A stretch of DNA of 17,649 nucleotides from Candidatus Faecivivens stercorigallinarum (GTDB lineage Bacteria; Bacillota; Clostridia; Oscillospirales; Ruminococcaceae): positions 1-17,649 of the forward strand of contig DVLN01000170.1 of NCBI GenBank assembly GCA_018715465.1, read 5' to 3'. The first letter of the stretch is position 1. The number at the start of each line of letters is the position of its first letter. Below are positions 1-5,817 of this stretch, one piece after another. The translations under genes and the position numbers were made by a program. The notes beneath the pieces are model-generated. The model was not told the DNA's origin. It saw only the letters and a list, made by a program, of their open reading frames with translations, and made no database searches.

Positions 1-258
1 CTGACCAGCATCGACCGCAGCGGCAATAAATCGGATGTGCAGATCAAAGGCGGCGGAAACGATATCTGTGTGGATGACAGCGGCAATATTTATCTGCTGG
101 AAAAATCATCCATCCTGACATATGACTCCTCACTCGAACTGAAAAAAGAACTGGTGACCGACACATCCGTTTTTGCAATGGCTGCACTGGGCAATAAACT
201 CTATCTGCTGAGCGACACCCTGCTGGCAAGATGGGAAGACATGCTCCCGGGGAACTGA
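1..258 (+). CDS. 3' end of a probable beta-propeller/NHL-like repeat protein (5' truncated)
   Basis: The reading frame is open from the first base of the window to a TGA at 256-258, so the N-terminal part lies outside. The visible 85 residues contain motifs such as DICVDDSGNIYLLEK and MAALGNKLYLLSD. These are alternating short beta strands with an Asp-x-x-Gly-Asn-Ile-Tyr turn, typical of blades in NHL, SMP-30 or WD-like beta-propellers. A GTG at 37 could start a shorter protein, but no ribosome binding site precedes it and the coding pattern continues upstream, so I treat the frame as a truncated gene. It ends 38 nt before the CvpA-family gene and is probably cotranscribed with it. The substrate and cellular location cannot be told from the fragment, and the exact family is not recognised. 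Confidence 0.65.
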   Translation: MTSIDRSGNKSDVQIKGGGNDICVDDSGNIYLLEKSSILTYDSSLELKKELVTDTSVFAMAALGNKLYLLSDTLLARWEDMLPGN

Positions 259-296
259 TTTTCTGGGAATGTGGATGGAAGATGGGAGGAATGTAG

Positions 297-1034
297 ATGC
301 AAAATATATCTGTAGCCAGTGTCCTATTGGACGTAATGGTGATTTTGATTACAGGAAGCTTTGTCTGGTTTGGAATCCGGCGGGGCTTTCTGGTGACGCT
401 GGTCAATTCCTGCGGCCGGCTGATCAGCTGTATCGGCGCCTATATCGGCAGCCGTGCGCTGGCCACGACCATATATCAGGTCTATATTCGGGAAAAACTG
501 ATCGACTCGATCGCCGAATCGGTGACCGATAGCTTTGCTGAATATGATGTCTCAATGCAGGTTTCCACGATCATGCAGGAAATCCCCGGTATTATCCGTA
601 ATATGGTATACGGCGTATTCGGGGATACGGCAAACCTGACCAGTCAGATTGGGGATACCCTCAACGGAACGGTCCAGACCGCTGCCACTCAGGTGGTCGA
701 CCAGGTTATCTATCCGGTCGTTTATGTCGTATTGCAGAGCATTTTGTTTTTACTGTTGTTTTTATGCCTGAAGATTGTGATTGGCGCACTGAGTGAAACG
801 CTGCGCAACATCCGCAAATGCCTGTTGATCGGGGCACCGGATATGCTGGCAGGCGGTGTTCTGGGATTTTTGGAAGCGATGCTGTGCATCTTTGTCATCG
901 TCGTCTTTATCAAACTGCTGGTCTATGCAAGCGGTGCACAGATCCCGTTCCTGAGTTCGGATACGATTGAATCGACGGCACTGTTTAAGATCTTCTACAA
1001 CGCCAGCCCATTCAGCGGAAAGTGGGATCTTTGA
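297..1034 (+). CDS. CvpA family membrane protein
   Basis: This 245-residue protein looks like the CvpA/colicin V production family of small integral membrane proteins, whose molecular role is poorly known. Hydrophobic segments are seen at about residues 7-26, 31-51, 138-163 and 184-210. The family signature of Arg-Arg-Gly-Phe followed by a second helix is present at residues 28-31. The central region (about 65-135) is polar, rich in Ile, Ser, Thr and Gln, and probably extracytoplasmic. The start at 297 is supported by GGGAGGA at 283-289. The gene follows the truncated propeller gene by 38 nt and is followed by a candidate terminator, so it looks like the last gene of a transcript that begins outside the window. 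Family assignment rests on topology and the RRGF motif, so confidence is moderate. Confidence 0.72.
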   Translation: MQNISVASVLLDVMVILITGSFVWFGIRRGFLVTLVNSCGRLISCIGAYIGSRALATTIYQVYIREKLIDSIAESVTDSFAEYDVSMQVSTIMQEIPGIIRNMVYGVFGDTANLTSQIGDTLNGTVQTAATQVVDQVIYPVVYVVLQSILFLLLFLCLKIVIGALSETLRNIRKCLLIGAPDMLAGGVLGFLEAMLCIFVIVVFIKLLVYASGAQIPFLSSDTIESTALFKIFYNASPFSGKWDL

Positions 1035-1063
1035 TAACCTTTACGAATTGGTTACTTTTTTTT
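1035..1063 (+). terminator. Candidate weak rho-independent terminator after the CvpA-family gene
   Basis: Inverted arms TAACC (1035-1039) and GGTTA (1050-1054), with an inner TT/AA pairing around an ACG loop, are followed by C and a run of eight T. The stem is short and AT-rich, so termination may be inefficient. It begins directly after the TGA at 1032-1034 and separates this gene from the clpE promoter. Confidence 0.42.
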
Positions 1064-1075
1064 CATCTTTCAATG

Positions 1076-1104
1076 CTGATATCTTACAGGAATTTGCGTA
1101 TAAT
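1076..1104 (+). promoter_or_regulatory. Candidate sigma-A promoter of the clpE-like gene
   Basis: CTGATA (1076-1081, 4 of 6 to TTGACA) and a perfect TATAAT (1099-1104) are separated by 17 bp. The expected start of transcription is near 1111, leaving a leader of about 60 nt. No CtsR-type direct repeat (AGTCAAA-like heptads) is seen around it. Confidence 0.55.
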
Positions 1105-1170
1105 AATAAGTAGCTTTTATTATGCTATGAGCAAAGCTGTCCTGTATCTGGAGAAAGGAATCATTTTAGA

Positions 1171-3441
1171 ATGGATATGTTATGCTGTAAATGCAAAAAA
1201 CGGCCGGCTGTCCTGTTTATGTCCAAATTTGACGGCAAAGAGACAGTCAACGAAGGTTATTGCCTCAAATGCGCGTCTGAACTCGGACTGCCACAGGTCA
1301 AGTCGATGATGGACAGCCTCGGCATCTCCCAGGCTGATCTTGAAAACCTTGATGAACAGCTGGAAAATGGAATGTTTGAACTGGGCGGTGCAGATACGAT
1401 GCCCCCGTTTTTGCAGAAGATGTTCAACTCTGACGGCTCCGGCGATTCAATCATTCCGTCGGCGGATGATGAACCAACCTCTGACGGCCTGCCGCGGGAT
1501 CGTACCGCCGGTACCAAAACCCGTGATAAAAAAAGAAGAAAATATCTGGATAATTTCTGTGTCAACCTCAATGAAAAAGCCAAAACCGGCCATATGGACC
1601 GGATTATCGGTCGAGACAAAGAAATCTACCGGGTTGAACAGATCCTCTCCCGACGTCAGAAGAACAATCCCTGCCTGATCGGTGAACCCGGCGTCGGTAA
1701 AACCGCAATTGCCGAAGGAATTGCCCAGAAGATCGTTTCAGGGGATGTTCCTTTCCGTCTGCTGGATAAGGAAGTTTATCTGCTGGATATGACTGCACTT
1801 GTCGCAGGAACTCAGTTCAGAGGACAGTTTGAAAGCCGTGTCAAAGGATTGATTGACGAAGTTCGGGCAAAAGGAAACGTTATTCTGTTTATCGACGAGG
1901 TACATACCCTCGTCGGCACCGGAGATTCGGAAGGCTCGATGAGTGCCGCCAATATCCTCAAGCCTGCTCTTTCCCGTGGGGAGATTCAGGTAATCGGCGC
2001 GACCACCTTTACCGAATACCGTAAGAATATCGAAAAGGACGCTGCGCTCGAACGGCGTTTCCAGCCGGTCAGCGTCGATGAACCGACGATTGCTCAGACG
2101 ATTGAGATTCTGCGGGGGATCGTGGAGTATTATCAGCAGCACCACAAGGTGTATATCCCGGATGATATCCTGATCGCATGTGCGAATCTGTCAGAGCGGT
2201 ATATCACCGACCGTTTCCTTCCTGATAAAGCAATTGACCTGCTGGATGAATCGGCTGCCTGCGCTTCGATTAAGAGTACTGTCCTGACGGAAGTGGAGAA
2301 GCTCAACCGTCAGCTCAAGGAATTGACCGATCAGGAGCAGGAACTGACTTCTGCCAGTGAGATGGACTATGAAGCGATCGCCAAAGTCAAAGGCGGTATT
2401 ATCAACGTTAAAGAACAGCTCAAGGAACTGGAACCCCAGGTCCGGGATGTGCGGGTTACAATGGAAGATGTCGCCCGTGTCATTGAGCTGTGGACCGGTA
2501 TTCCGGCTGAAAAAGTCAGCGAGGACGTCGGTGCCAAGATGCGCAGCCTGGAAGCTGAACTGAAGGCACGGATTATCGGTCAGGATCAGGCAATCGACGC
2601 GGTCGTTGCTGCAATTCGCCGTTCGAAGGTGCATCTGTCTGCCAAGAGACGTCCTGCATCCTTTATCTTCGTTGGTCCGACCGGTGTCGGTAAGACAGAG
2701 CTGTCCAAAGTGCTGGCGGAAGGGTTGTTCGACAACAAGGTTGACCCGCTGATCCGTGTGGATATGTCGGAGTATATGGAAAAGCATACCGTTTCCCGGC
2801 TAATCGGCTCACCTCCCGGCTATGTCGGATTTGATGAGGCCGGCCAGTTGACTGAAAAGGTCCGCCGCCGTCCATATTCTGTCGTATTGTTTGATGAGAT
2901 TGAAAAGGCTCACCCGGATGTCATGAACATCCTGTTGCAGATTCTCGATGAAGGCAGAATCACTGATGCGCAGGGACGTACCGTCAACTTTGAAAATACT
3001 GTGGTCATCATGACCAGTAACGCCGGTTCAAGCGATAAGACCGGAATTGTCGGTTTCAACAAGACCCAGGCGGAAATTTCCAGAGAAAAGGCACTTAACG
3101 CACTATCTCAGTTTTTGCGGCCTGAATTTATGGCGCGCGTGGATGAAATTGTCGTCTTCAATCCGCTGTCGGAAGATTCGCTGTGTAAGATTGCTGATCT
3201 GGCAATGAAGGAAATGGTCGGTCCGCTGCAGGATCTTGGCTATTCTTTCGAATACGACGAAAAGGCTCTTCGGCTGCTGGCGCGTAAGGGCGGCGGCAAG
3301 TATGCGGCACGTGATCTTCGCAGCACCATTCGCCGCGAAGTGGAGGACCGGATCGCTTCGCTGATTTTGGAAGGAATTCCCGATAAAAAGAAGATCTTTG
3401 TGTCAGCTGATGACCAGAATATCCTGGTTACCCTTGGCTGA
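1171..3441 (+). CDS. clpE: ClpE-type AAA+ unfoldase with N-terminal zinc finger
   Basis: This 756-residue Hsp100 ATPase unfolds proteins, probably for ClpP. A zinc finger of two CxxC pairs (C5/C8 and C31/C34) replaces the usual Clp N domain, as in ClpE. A low-complexity acidic linker (about 65-115) leads to the first AAA+ module. That module has Walker A GEPGVGKT (171-178), Walker B VILFIDEVH (D242, E243) and an arginine pair at 295-296. A short coiled-coil M-like region spans about 373-422. The second module has GPTGVGKT (502-509), VVLFDEIEKAH (D575, E576) and TSNAG (615-619). The tripeptide VGF at 627-629 sits where ClpC/ClpE carry the ClpP-docking loop. The start is set by GAGAAAGGA at 1151-1159. 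It stands alone between a promoter and a terminator, and no mcsA, mcsB or ctsR is nearby. A ClpC variant lacking its N domain is the alternative reading. Confidence 0.93.
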   Translation: MDMLCCKCKKRPAVLFMSKFDGKETVNEGYCLKCASELGLPQVKSMMDSLGISQADLENLDEQLENGMFELGGADTMPPFLQKMFNSDGSGDSIIPSADDEPTSDGLPRDRTAGTKTRDKKRRKYLDNFCVNLNEKAKTGHMDRIIGRDKEIYRVEQILSRRQKNNPCLIGEPGVGKTAIAEGIAQKIVSGDVPFRLLDKEVYLLDMTALVAGTQFRGQFESRVKGLIDEVRAKGNVILFIDEVHTLVGTGDSEGSMSAANILKPALSRGEIQVIGATTFTEYRKNIEKDAALERRFQPVSVDEPTIAQTIEILRGIVEYYQQHHKVYIPDDILIACANLSERYITDRFLPDKAIDLLDESAACASIKSTVLTEVEKLNRQLKELTDQEQELTSASEMDYEAIAKVKGGIINVKEQLKELEPQVRDVRVTMEDVARVIELWTGIPAEKVSEDVGAKMRSLEAELKARIIGQDQAIDAVVAAIRRSKVHLSAKRRPASFIFVGPTGVGKTELSKVLAEGLFDNKVDPLIRVDMSEYMEKHTVSRLIGSPPGYVGFDEAGQLTEKVRRRPYSVVLFDEIEKAHPDVMNILLQILDEGRITDAQGRTVNFENTVVIMTSNAGSSDKTGIVGFNKTQAEISREKALNALSQFLRPEFMARVDEIVVFNPLSEDSLCKIADLAMKEMVGPLQDLGYSFEYDEKALRLLARKGGGKYAARDLRSTIRREVEDRIASLILEGIPDKKKIFVSADDQNILVTLG

Positions 3442-3453
3442 TCACTGTAATGG

Positions 3454-3484
3454 AAGGGCGCCGTTTTGCGGTGCCTTTCTTATT
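3454..3484 (+). terminator. Rho-independent terminator of the clpE-like gene
   Basis: The arms are AAGGGCGCCG (3454-3463) and CGGTGCCTTT (3469-3478). They form a 10-bp stem including two G-T pairs around a 5-nt loop, followed by CTTATT. It starts 12 nt after the TGA. The tail is only partly T-rich, so efficiency is uncertain, but the stem is GC-rich. Confidence 0.72.
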
Positions 3485-3512
3485 GCACGGCTGTGTCCGT
3501 ATTTGGGTTTAT

Positions 3513-3542
3513 TTGAATTGTAAAAAAAATGTGAAGTATATG
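3513..3542 (+). promoter_or_regulatory. Weak distal promoter candidate upstream of yicC
   Basis: TTGAAT (3513-3518) and TATATG (3537-3542) are 18 bp apart, each 4 of 6 to consensus. The segment is very AT-rich. It is less convincing than the extended -10 element downstream, but could provide a second start for the long operon. Confidence 0.28.
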
Positions 3543-3568
3543 AATGCAAAGTAAATAAAATCGTCTGT

Positions 3569-3586
3569 TAGCAGCAAAATCTGCTA
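3569..3586. promoter_or_regulatory. Operator-like inverted repeat overlapping the operon promoter
   Basis: TAGCAG (3569-3574) and CTGCTA (3581-3586) form a perfect dyad with a 6-nt spacer (CAAAAT). The right half overlaps the TG of the extended -10 and the first bases of TACAAT, so a dimeric repressor bound here would block polymerase. No matching regulator is recognised in the window. Confidence 0.45.
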
Positions 3587-3590
3587 CAAT
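3582..3590 (+). promoter_or_regulatory. Extended -10 promoter of the yicC-thiN operon
   Basis: TGCTACAAT (3582-3590) matches the extended -10 pattern TGnTATAAT with one mismatch. There is no good -35 at 16-18 bp, as expected for an extended -10 promoter. Transcription would start near 3597, giving a leader of about 60 nt before yicC. Confidence 0.5.
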
Positions 3591-3600
3591 AAATAGGATA

Positions 3601-3644
3601 AGCGCAGAAGCGCTCTCGACATAAAACTTCCTGTCAGGCAGGAG
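3601..3644 (+). other. Two small hairpins in the yicC leader
   Basis: AGCGC (3601-3605) and GCGCT (3610-3614) pair around AGAA. A second hairpin pairs CCTG (3630-3633) with CAGG (3639-3642), extendable by an outer T-A and T-G pair. The right arm of the second hairpin enters the purine-rich ribosome binding region (3640-3649), so it could mask the start of yicC. Both stems are short, and their folding in vivo is uncertain. Confidence 0.35.
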
Positions 3645-3658
3645 AAAGGCTGAATATT

Positions 3659-4537
3659 ATGCTCAGAAGCATGACCGGATACGGAAGAGGACATCAAGTG
3701 ATTGGAAATTACGATATTACCGTCGAGGTTAAATCGGTCAACCATCGTTACTTTGAATTTTCTTCCCGTATTCCCAAGGCGTATCAATTTCTTGAGGAAA
3801 AAATCAAGACTGCTGTCCAGAACGGCTGTTCCCGCGGCAAGGTCGAAGCTTCCGTTTCGATTCAGCTGATCGGCGGCGGAGAAAATGAGGTCACCCTTAA
3901 TGTCGATATCACCCGTGGCTATCTGGCGGCACTGCGCAGCAGTGCCGGTGAACTGGATCTGCTGGACGATCTGCGCCTGTCCGATCTGGTCCAATTCCCG
4001 GACATTTTTACAGTCCGTAAACGGGAACTGGACCCGGAAGAGGTGTGGGAAGCGGTGCGCGGCGTCGCAGAGGAAGCGGTTAACTCTTTTGTTCGGATGC
4101 GGGAAAGGGAAGGCCGACAGCTCAAGGAAGACCTTGTGGGCCGGCTGGAAAATATTGCTGGGACCCTTTCCTTTATTGAGGAACGCGCACCTGTACTCAA
4201 AGAAGAGTACTACAACCGACTGTATCAGAAGATTACCGAACTGCTGGCGGACAAAAACATCGACGAGACCCGTCTGGTGACCGAAGCGGCGATCTTTGCC
4301 GATCGTGTCGCAATTGATGAGGAGACGGTCCGGCTGCGCAGTCATCTGAAACAGTTTGCCGAGCTGCTGGAAACCGATCAGCCGGTCGGCCGCAAACTGG
4401 ACTTTCTGGTTCAGGAGATGAACCGGGAGACCAATACGATTGGTTCAAAATGCCAGGATGTCGATATCACCCGCCGGGTGGTGGACATCAAATCGGAGAT
4501 CGAAAAGATCCGGGAGCAGATCCAGAACCTGGAGTAA
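3659..4537 (+). CDS. yicC: YicC/YloC family endoribonuclease
   Basis: This 292-residue protein begins MLRSMTGYGRG, the diagnostic N-terminus of the YicC family, followed by EVKSVNHRY (23-31). The conserved C-terminal half includes GRKLDFLVQEMNRE (244-257) and a helical end. YicC-like proteins have been described as endoribonucleases that help degrade small RNAs and other transcripts; earlier annotation was stress-induced protein. Length is normal for the family. The ATG at 3659 follows GAGAAAGG at 3642-3649. It is the first gene of the long operon, with remA 12-21 nt downstream, which is the usual Firmicutes arrangement. No defect is visible. Confidence 0.95.
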   Translation: MLRSMTGYGRGHQVIGNYDITVEVKSVNHRYFEFSSRIPKAYQFLEEKIKTAVQNGCSRGKVEASVSIQLIGGGENEVTLNVDITRGYLAALRSSAGELDLLDDLRLSDLVQFPDIFTVRKRELDPEEVWEAVRGVAEEAVNSFVRMREREGRQLKEDLVGRLENIAGTLSFIEERAPVLKEEYYNRLYQKITELLADKNIDETRLVTEAAIFADRVAIDEETVRLRSHLKQFAELLETDQPVGRKLDFLVQEMNRETNTIGSKCQDVDITRRVVDIKSEIEKIREQIQNLE

Positions 4538-4558
4538 CAGCTGAAAGGGATGAGACAG

Positions 4559-4825
4559 ATGAAACTGATCAATATTGGCTTTGGCAACATGGTATCCGCC
4601 GGACGTATTATTACAATTGTCAGCCCGGAATCGGCACCGATCAAACGAATCATTCAGGACGCGCGGGACAATGGTGTGCTGATCGACGCGACCTATGGGC
4701 GCCGGACCCGCGCGGTGATTGTCATGGACAGCGGTCATGTCATTCTGTCCGCAATCCAGCCGGAAACGGTTGCAAACCGTTTTGTCCAGAATGATGAGAT
4801 GGAAGAGGAGAATGAAGATGAGTAA
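4559..4825 (+). CDS. remA: RemA family regulator (DUF370)
   Basis: This 88-residue protein closely fits Bacillus RemA, a DNA-binding activator of biofilm matrix and osmoprotection genes that forms ring-like oligomers. Conserved blocks are INIGFGNMVSAGRIITIV (about 4-21), SAPIKRIIQDAR (25-36), DATYGRRTRAVIVMDSGHV (43-61) and IQPETVANRF (66-75). An ATG at 4550 would add three residues but lies directly against the AAAGGG ribosome binding sequence (4544-4549). I choose the ATG at 4559, which has a spacing of 9 nt. The C-terminal tail (NDEMEEENEDE) is acidic because the same bases also serve as the ribosome binding site and start of gmk. The gene overlaps gmk by 8 nt, implying coupled translation. 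Target genes in this organism are unknown. Confidence 0.93.
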   Translation: MKLINIGFGNMVSAGRIITIVSPESAPIKRIIQDARDNGVLIDATYGRRTRAVIVMDSGHVILSAIQPETVANRFVQNDEMEEENEDE

Positions 4826-5477
4826 AGGCATTTTGCTGGTGCTGTCCGGTCCGTCGGGCAGCGGCAAGGGGACGATACTCGGGGAATACAGCAAGGATCA
4901 TCCGTTGTATTTCTCAGTATCCAATACAACCCGTGCACCCCGTCCGGGAGAAATTGACGGCGTACATTATCACTTTATCTCCCGTGAGGAGTTTGAAAAC
5001 AAAATCGCCGCTGGCGGGATGCTGGAGTATGCGCAGTATTGTGACAACTACTATGGTACCCCCCGTGATAAAGTGGAAGAACAGACAGCAAAAGGCGTCA
5101 ATGTGATGCTGGACATTGAAACCCAGGGCGCAATGAATGTCCGTGCCGCCTGCCCGGAAGCAGTACTATGCTTTGTTGTACCGCCTTCGATGGAAGTGTT
5201 GCGTCACCGATTGACCCGCCGTGGAACCGAAGATGAGAAAACGGTCAACAAGCGTCTTGCACAGGCACTCAACGAGATCCGTCTGATCGACCGGTACGAT
5301 TTTGTCGTCATCAACGACGCGCTGGAAGATGCTGTTGCCGATTTCGCCGAAATCGTCGCAATTTCCCAGGCTGCCGCTTCCGGGACACTGTCCCCTGAGC
5401 AGCAGACCCAACTCACCCAGATGAAAGAAAAATCCGCCGCCTTAAAGGCCGCAGTTAAAAAGGAGTTTTTATTATGA
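4818..5477 (+). CDS. gmk: Guanylate kinase
   Basis: This 219-residue enzyme phosphorylates GMP to GDP with ATP in purine nucleotide synthesis. It begins MSKGILLVLSGPSGSGKGT with the P-loop at 11-19. The GMP-binding segment follows with SNTTRAPRPGEIDGVHY (35-51) and YYGTPRD (78-84), then LDIETQGA (98-105) and the lid Arg region RRGTEDE (134-140). The frame stays open upstream to 4719, but the ATG at 4818 is right because it gives the standard N-terminus and has AGAGGAG at 4804-4810. About 35 residues after the family core (from about 182) form a Gln/Lys-rich helical extension, slightly longer than many homologues. The 3' end overlaps rpoZ by ATGA. Confidence 0.96.
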   Translation: MSKGILLVLSGPSGSGKGTILGEYSKDHPLYFSVSNTTRAPRPGEIDGVHYHFISREEFENKIAAGGMLEYAQYCDNYYGTPRDKVEEQTAKGVNVMLDIETQGAMNVRAACPEAVLCFVVPPSMEVLRHRLTRRGTEDEKTVNKRLAQALNEIRLIDRYDFVVINDALEDAVADFAEIVAISQAAASGTLSPEQQTQLTQMKEKSAALKAAVKKEFLL

Positions 5478-5743
5478 TGCACAGACCTTCCGCCCCCGAA
5501 CTTCTCAAACCCGGACAGAGCTATTATTCTCTCGTTATCGCTGTTGCAAAACGTGCCAGAGAAATCTCTCAGATTGCTGATGAAAGACATGATATCCTGA
5601 CCGAAAAACCGGTCAAAATGGCAGTTGAAGACTTCGCAAAAGGCCGCTACAAAATGATCGAAAGCGAAGATATCGGGGTCATTCATGAACGCGCAATCAC
5701 TTCGGCTGACGCGGCTGATCTGGACGATACGATTCTGGAATAA
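5474..5743 (+). CDS. rpoZ: RNA polymerase omega subunit
   Basis: This 89-residue protein matches the omega subunit, which helps assemble and stabilise RNA polymerase. The family motif is AVAKRAREIS (23-32), followed by LTEKPVKMAVEDFAKGRYKM (42-61), the conserved helix-plus-turn region that contacts beta-prime. The ATG at 5474 overlaps the gmk stop and follows AAGGAG (5460-5465) by 8 nt. A second ATG at 5477 is equally possible and removes one Met. Its position directly after gmk is conserved in Firmicutes. In Bacillus coaBC follows next, but here the tandem dyads and priA follow. Confidence 0.94.
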   Translation: MMHRPSAPELLKPGQSYYSLVIAVAKRAREISQIADERHDILTEKPVKMAVEDFAKGRYKMIESEDIGVIHERAITSADAADLDDTILE

Positions 5744-5748
5744 TCATT

Positions 5749-5802
5749 TACTGACACGCAGTATAGTACTGACACGCAGTACTGTACTGATAAGCAGTAC
5801 AG
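5749..5802 (+). repeat. Three tandem 18-bp repeats, each a dyad (TACTG-N5-CAGTA)
   Basis: Units lie at 5749-5766, 5767-5784 and 5785-5802 in exact 18-bp register. Each contains TACTG, a 5-nt spacer (ACACG, ACACG, ATAAG) and CAGTA, then a 3-nt joiner (TAG, CTG, CAG). Units 1 and 2 differ at two bases, units 2 and 3 at three. The last dyad extends to 8-bp arms, CTGTACTG (5782-5789) and CAGTACAG (5795-5802). In RNA this gives up to three consecutive hairpins that can also pair with each other's arms. They fill most of the 74-nt gap between rpoZ and priA and end just before the priA ribosome binding site (GGGAGGGG, 5805-5812). Confidence 0.92.
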
Positions 5803-5817
5803 CAGGGAGGGGTTGAC

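Noticed and set aside
37..258. Complete 73-codon gene starting at GTG 37
   Set aside because: The frame and its propeller-like pattern continue to base 1, and no binding site precedes the GTG; a truncated larger gene fits better.
2191..2787. 198-codon minus-strand frame opposite the clpE-like gene
   Set aside because: It is opposite the M-region and second Walker A of an intact AAA+ protein; no independent coding evidence.
3584..4345. 253-codon minus-strand frame opposite yicC
   Set aside because: It covers a well conserved plus-strand gene and extends into its promoter. The sequence shows no family features.
4719..4817. Upstream extension of gmk to 4719
   Set aside because: The extra 33 residues overlap remA in another frame and do not belong to the Gmk fold; ATG 4818 has the binding site and the standard N-terminus.
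5749..5802. CRISPR array or replication iterons for the 18-bp repeats
   Set aside because: Repeats are contiguous with only 3-nt joiners, so there are no spacers. No cas or replication-initiator gene is nearby.
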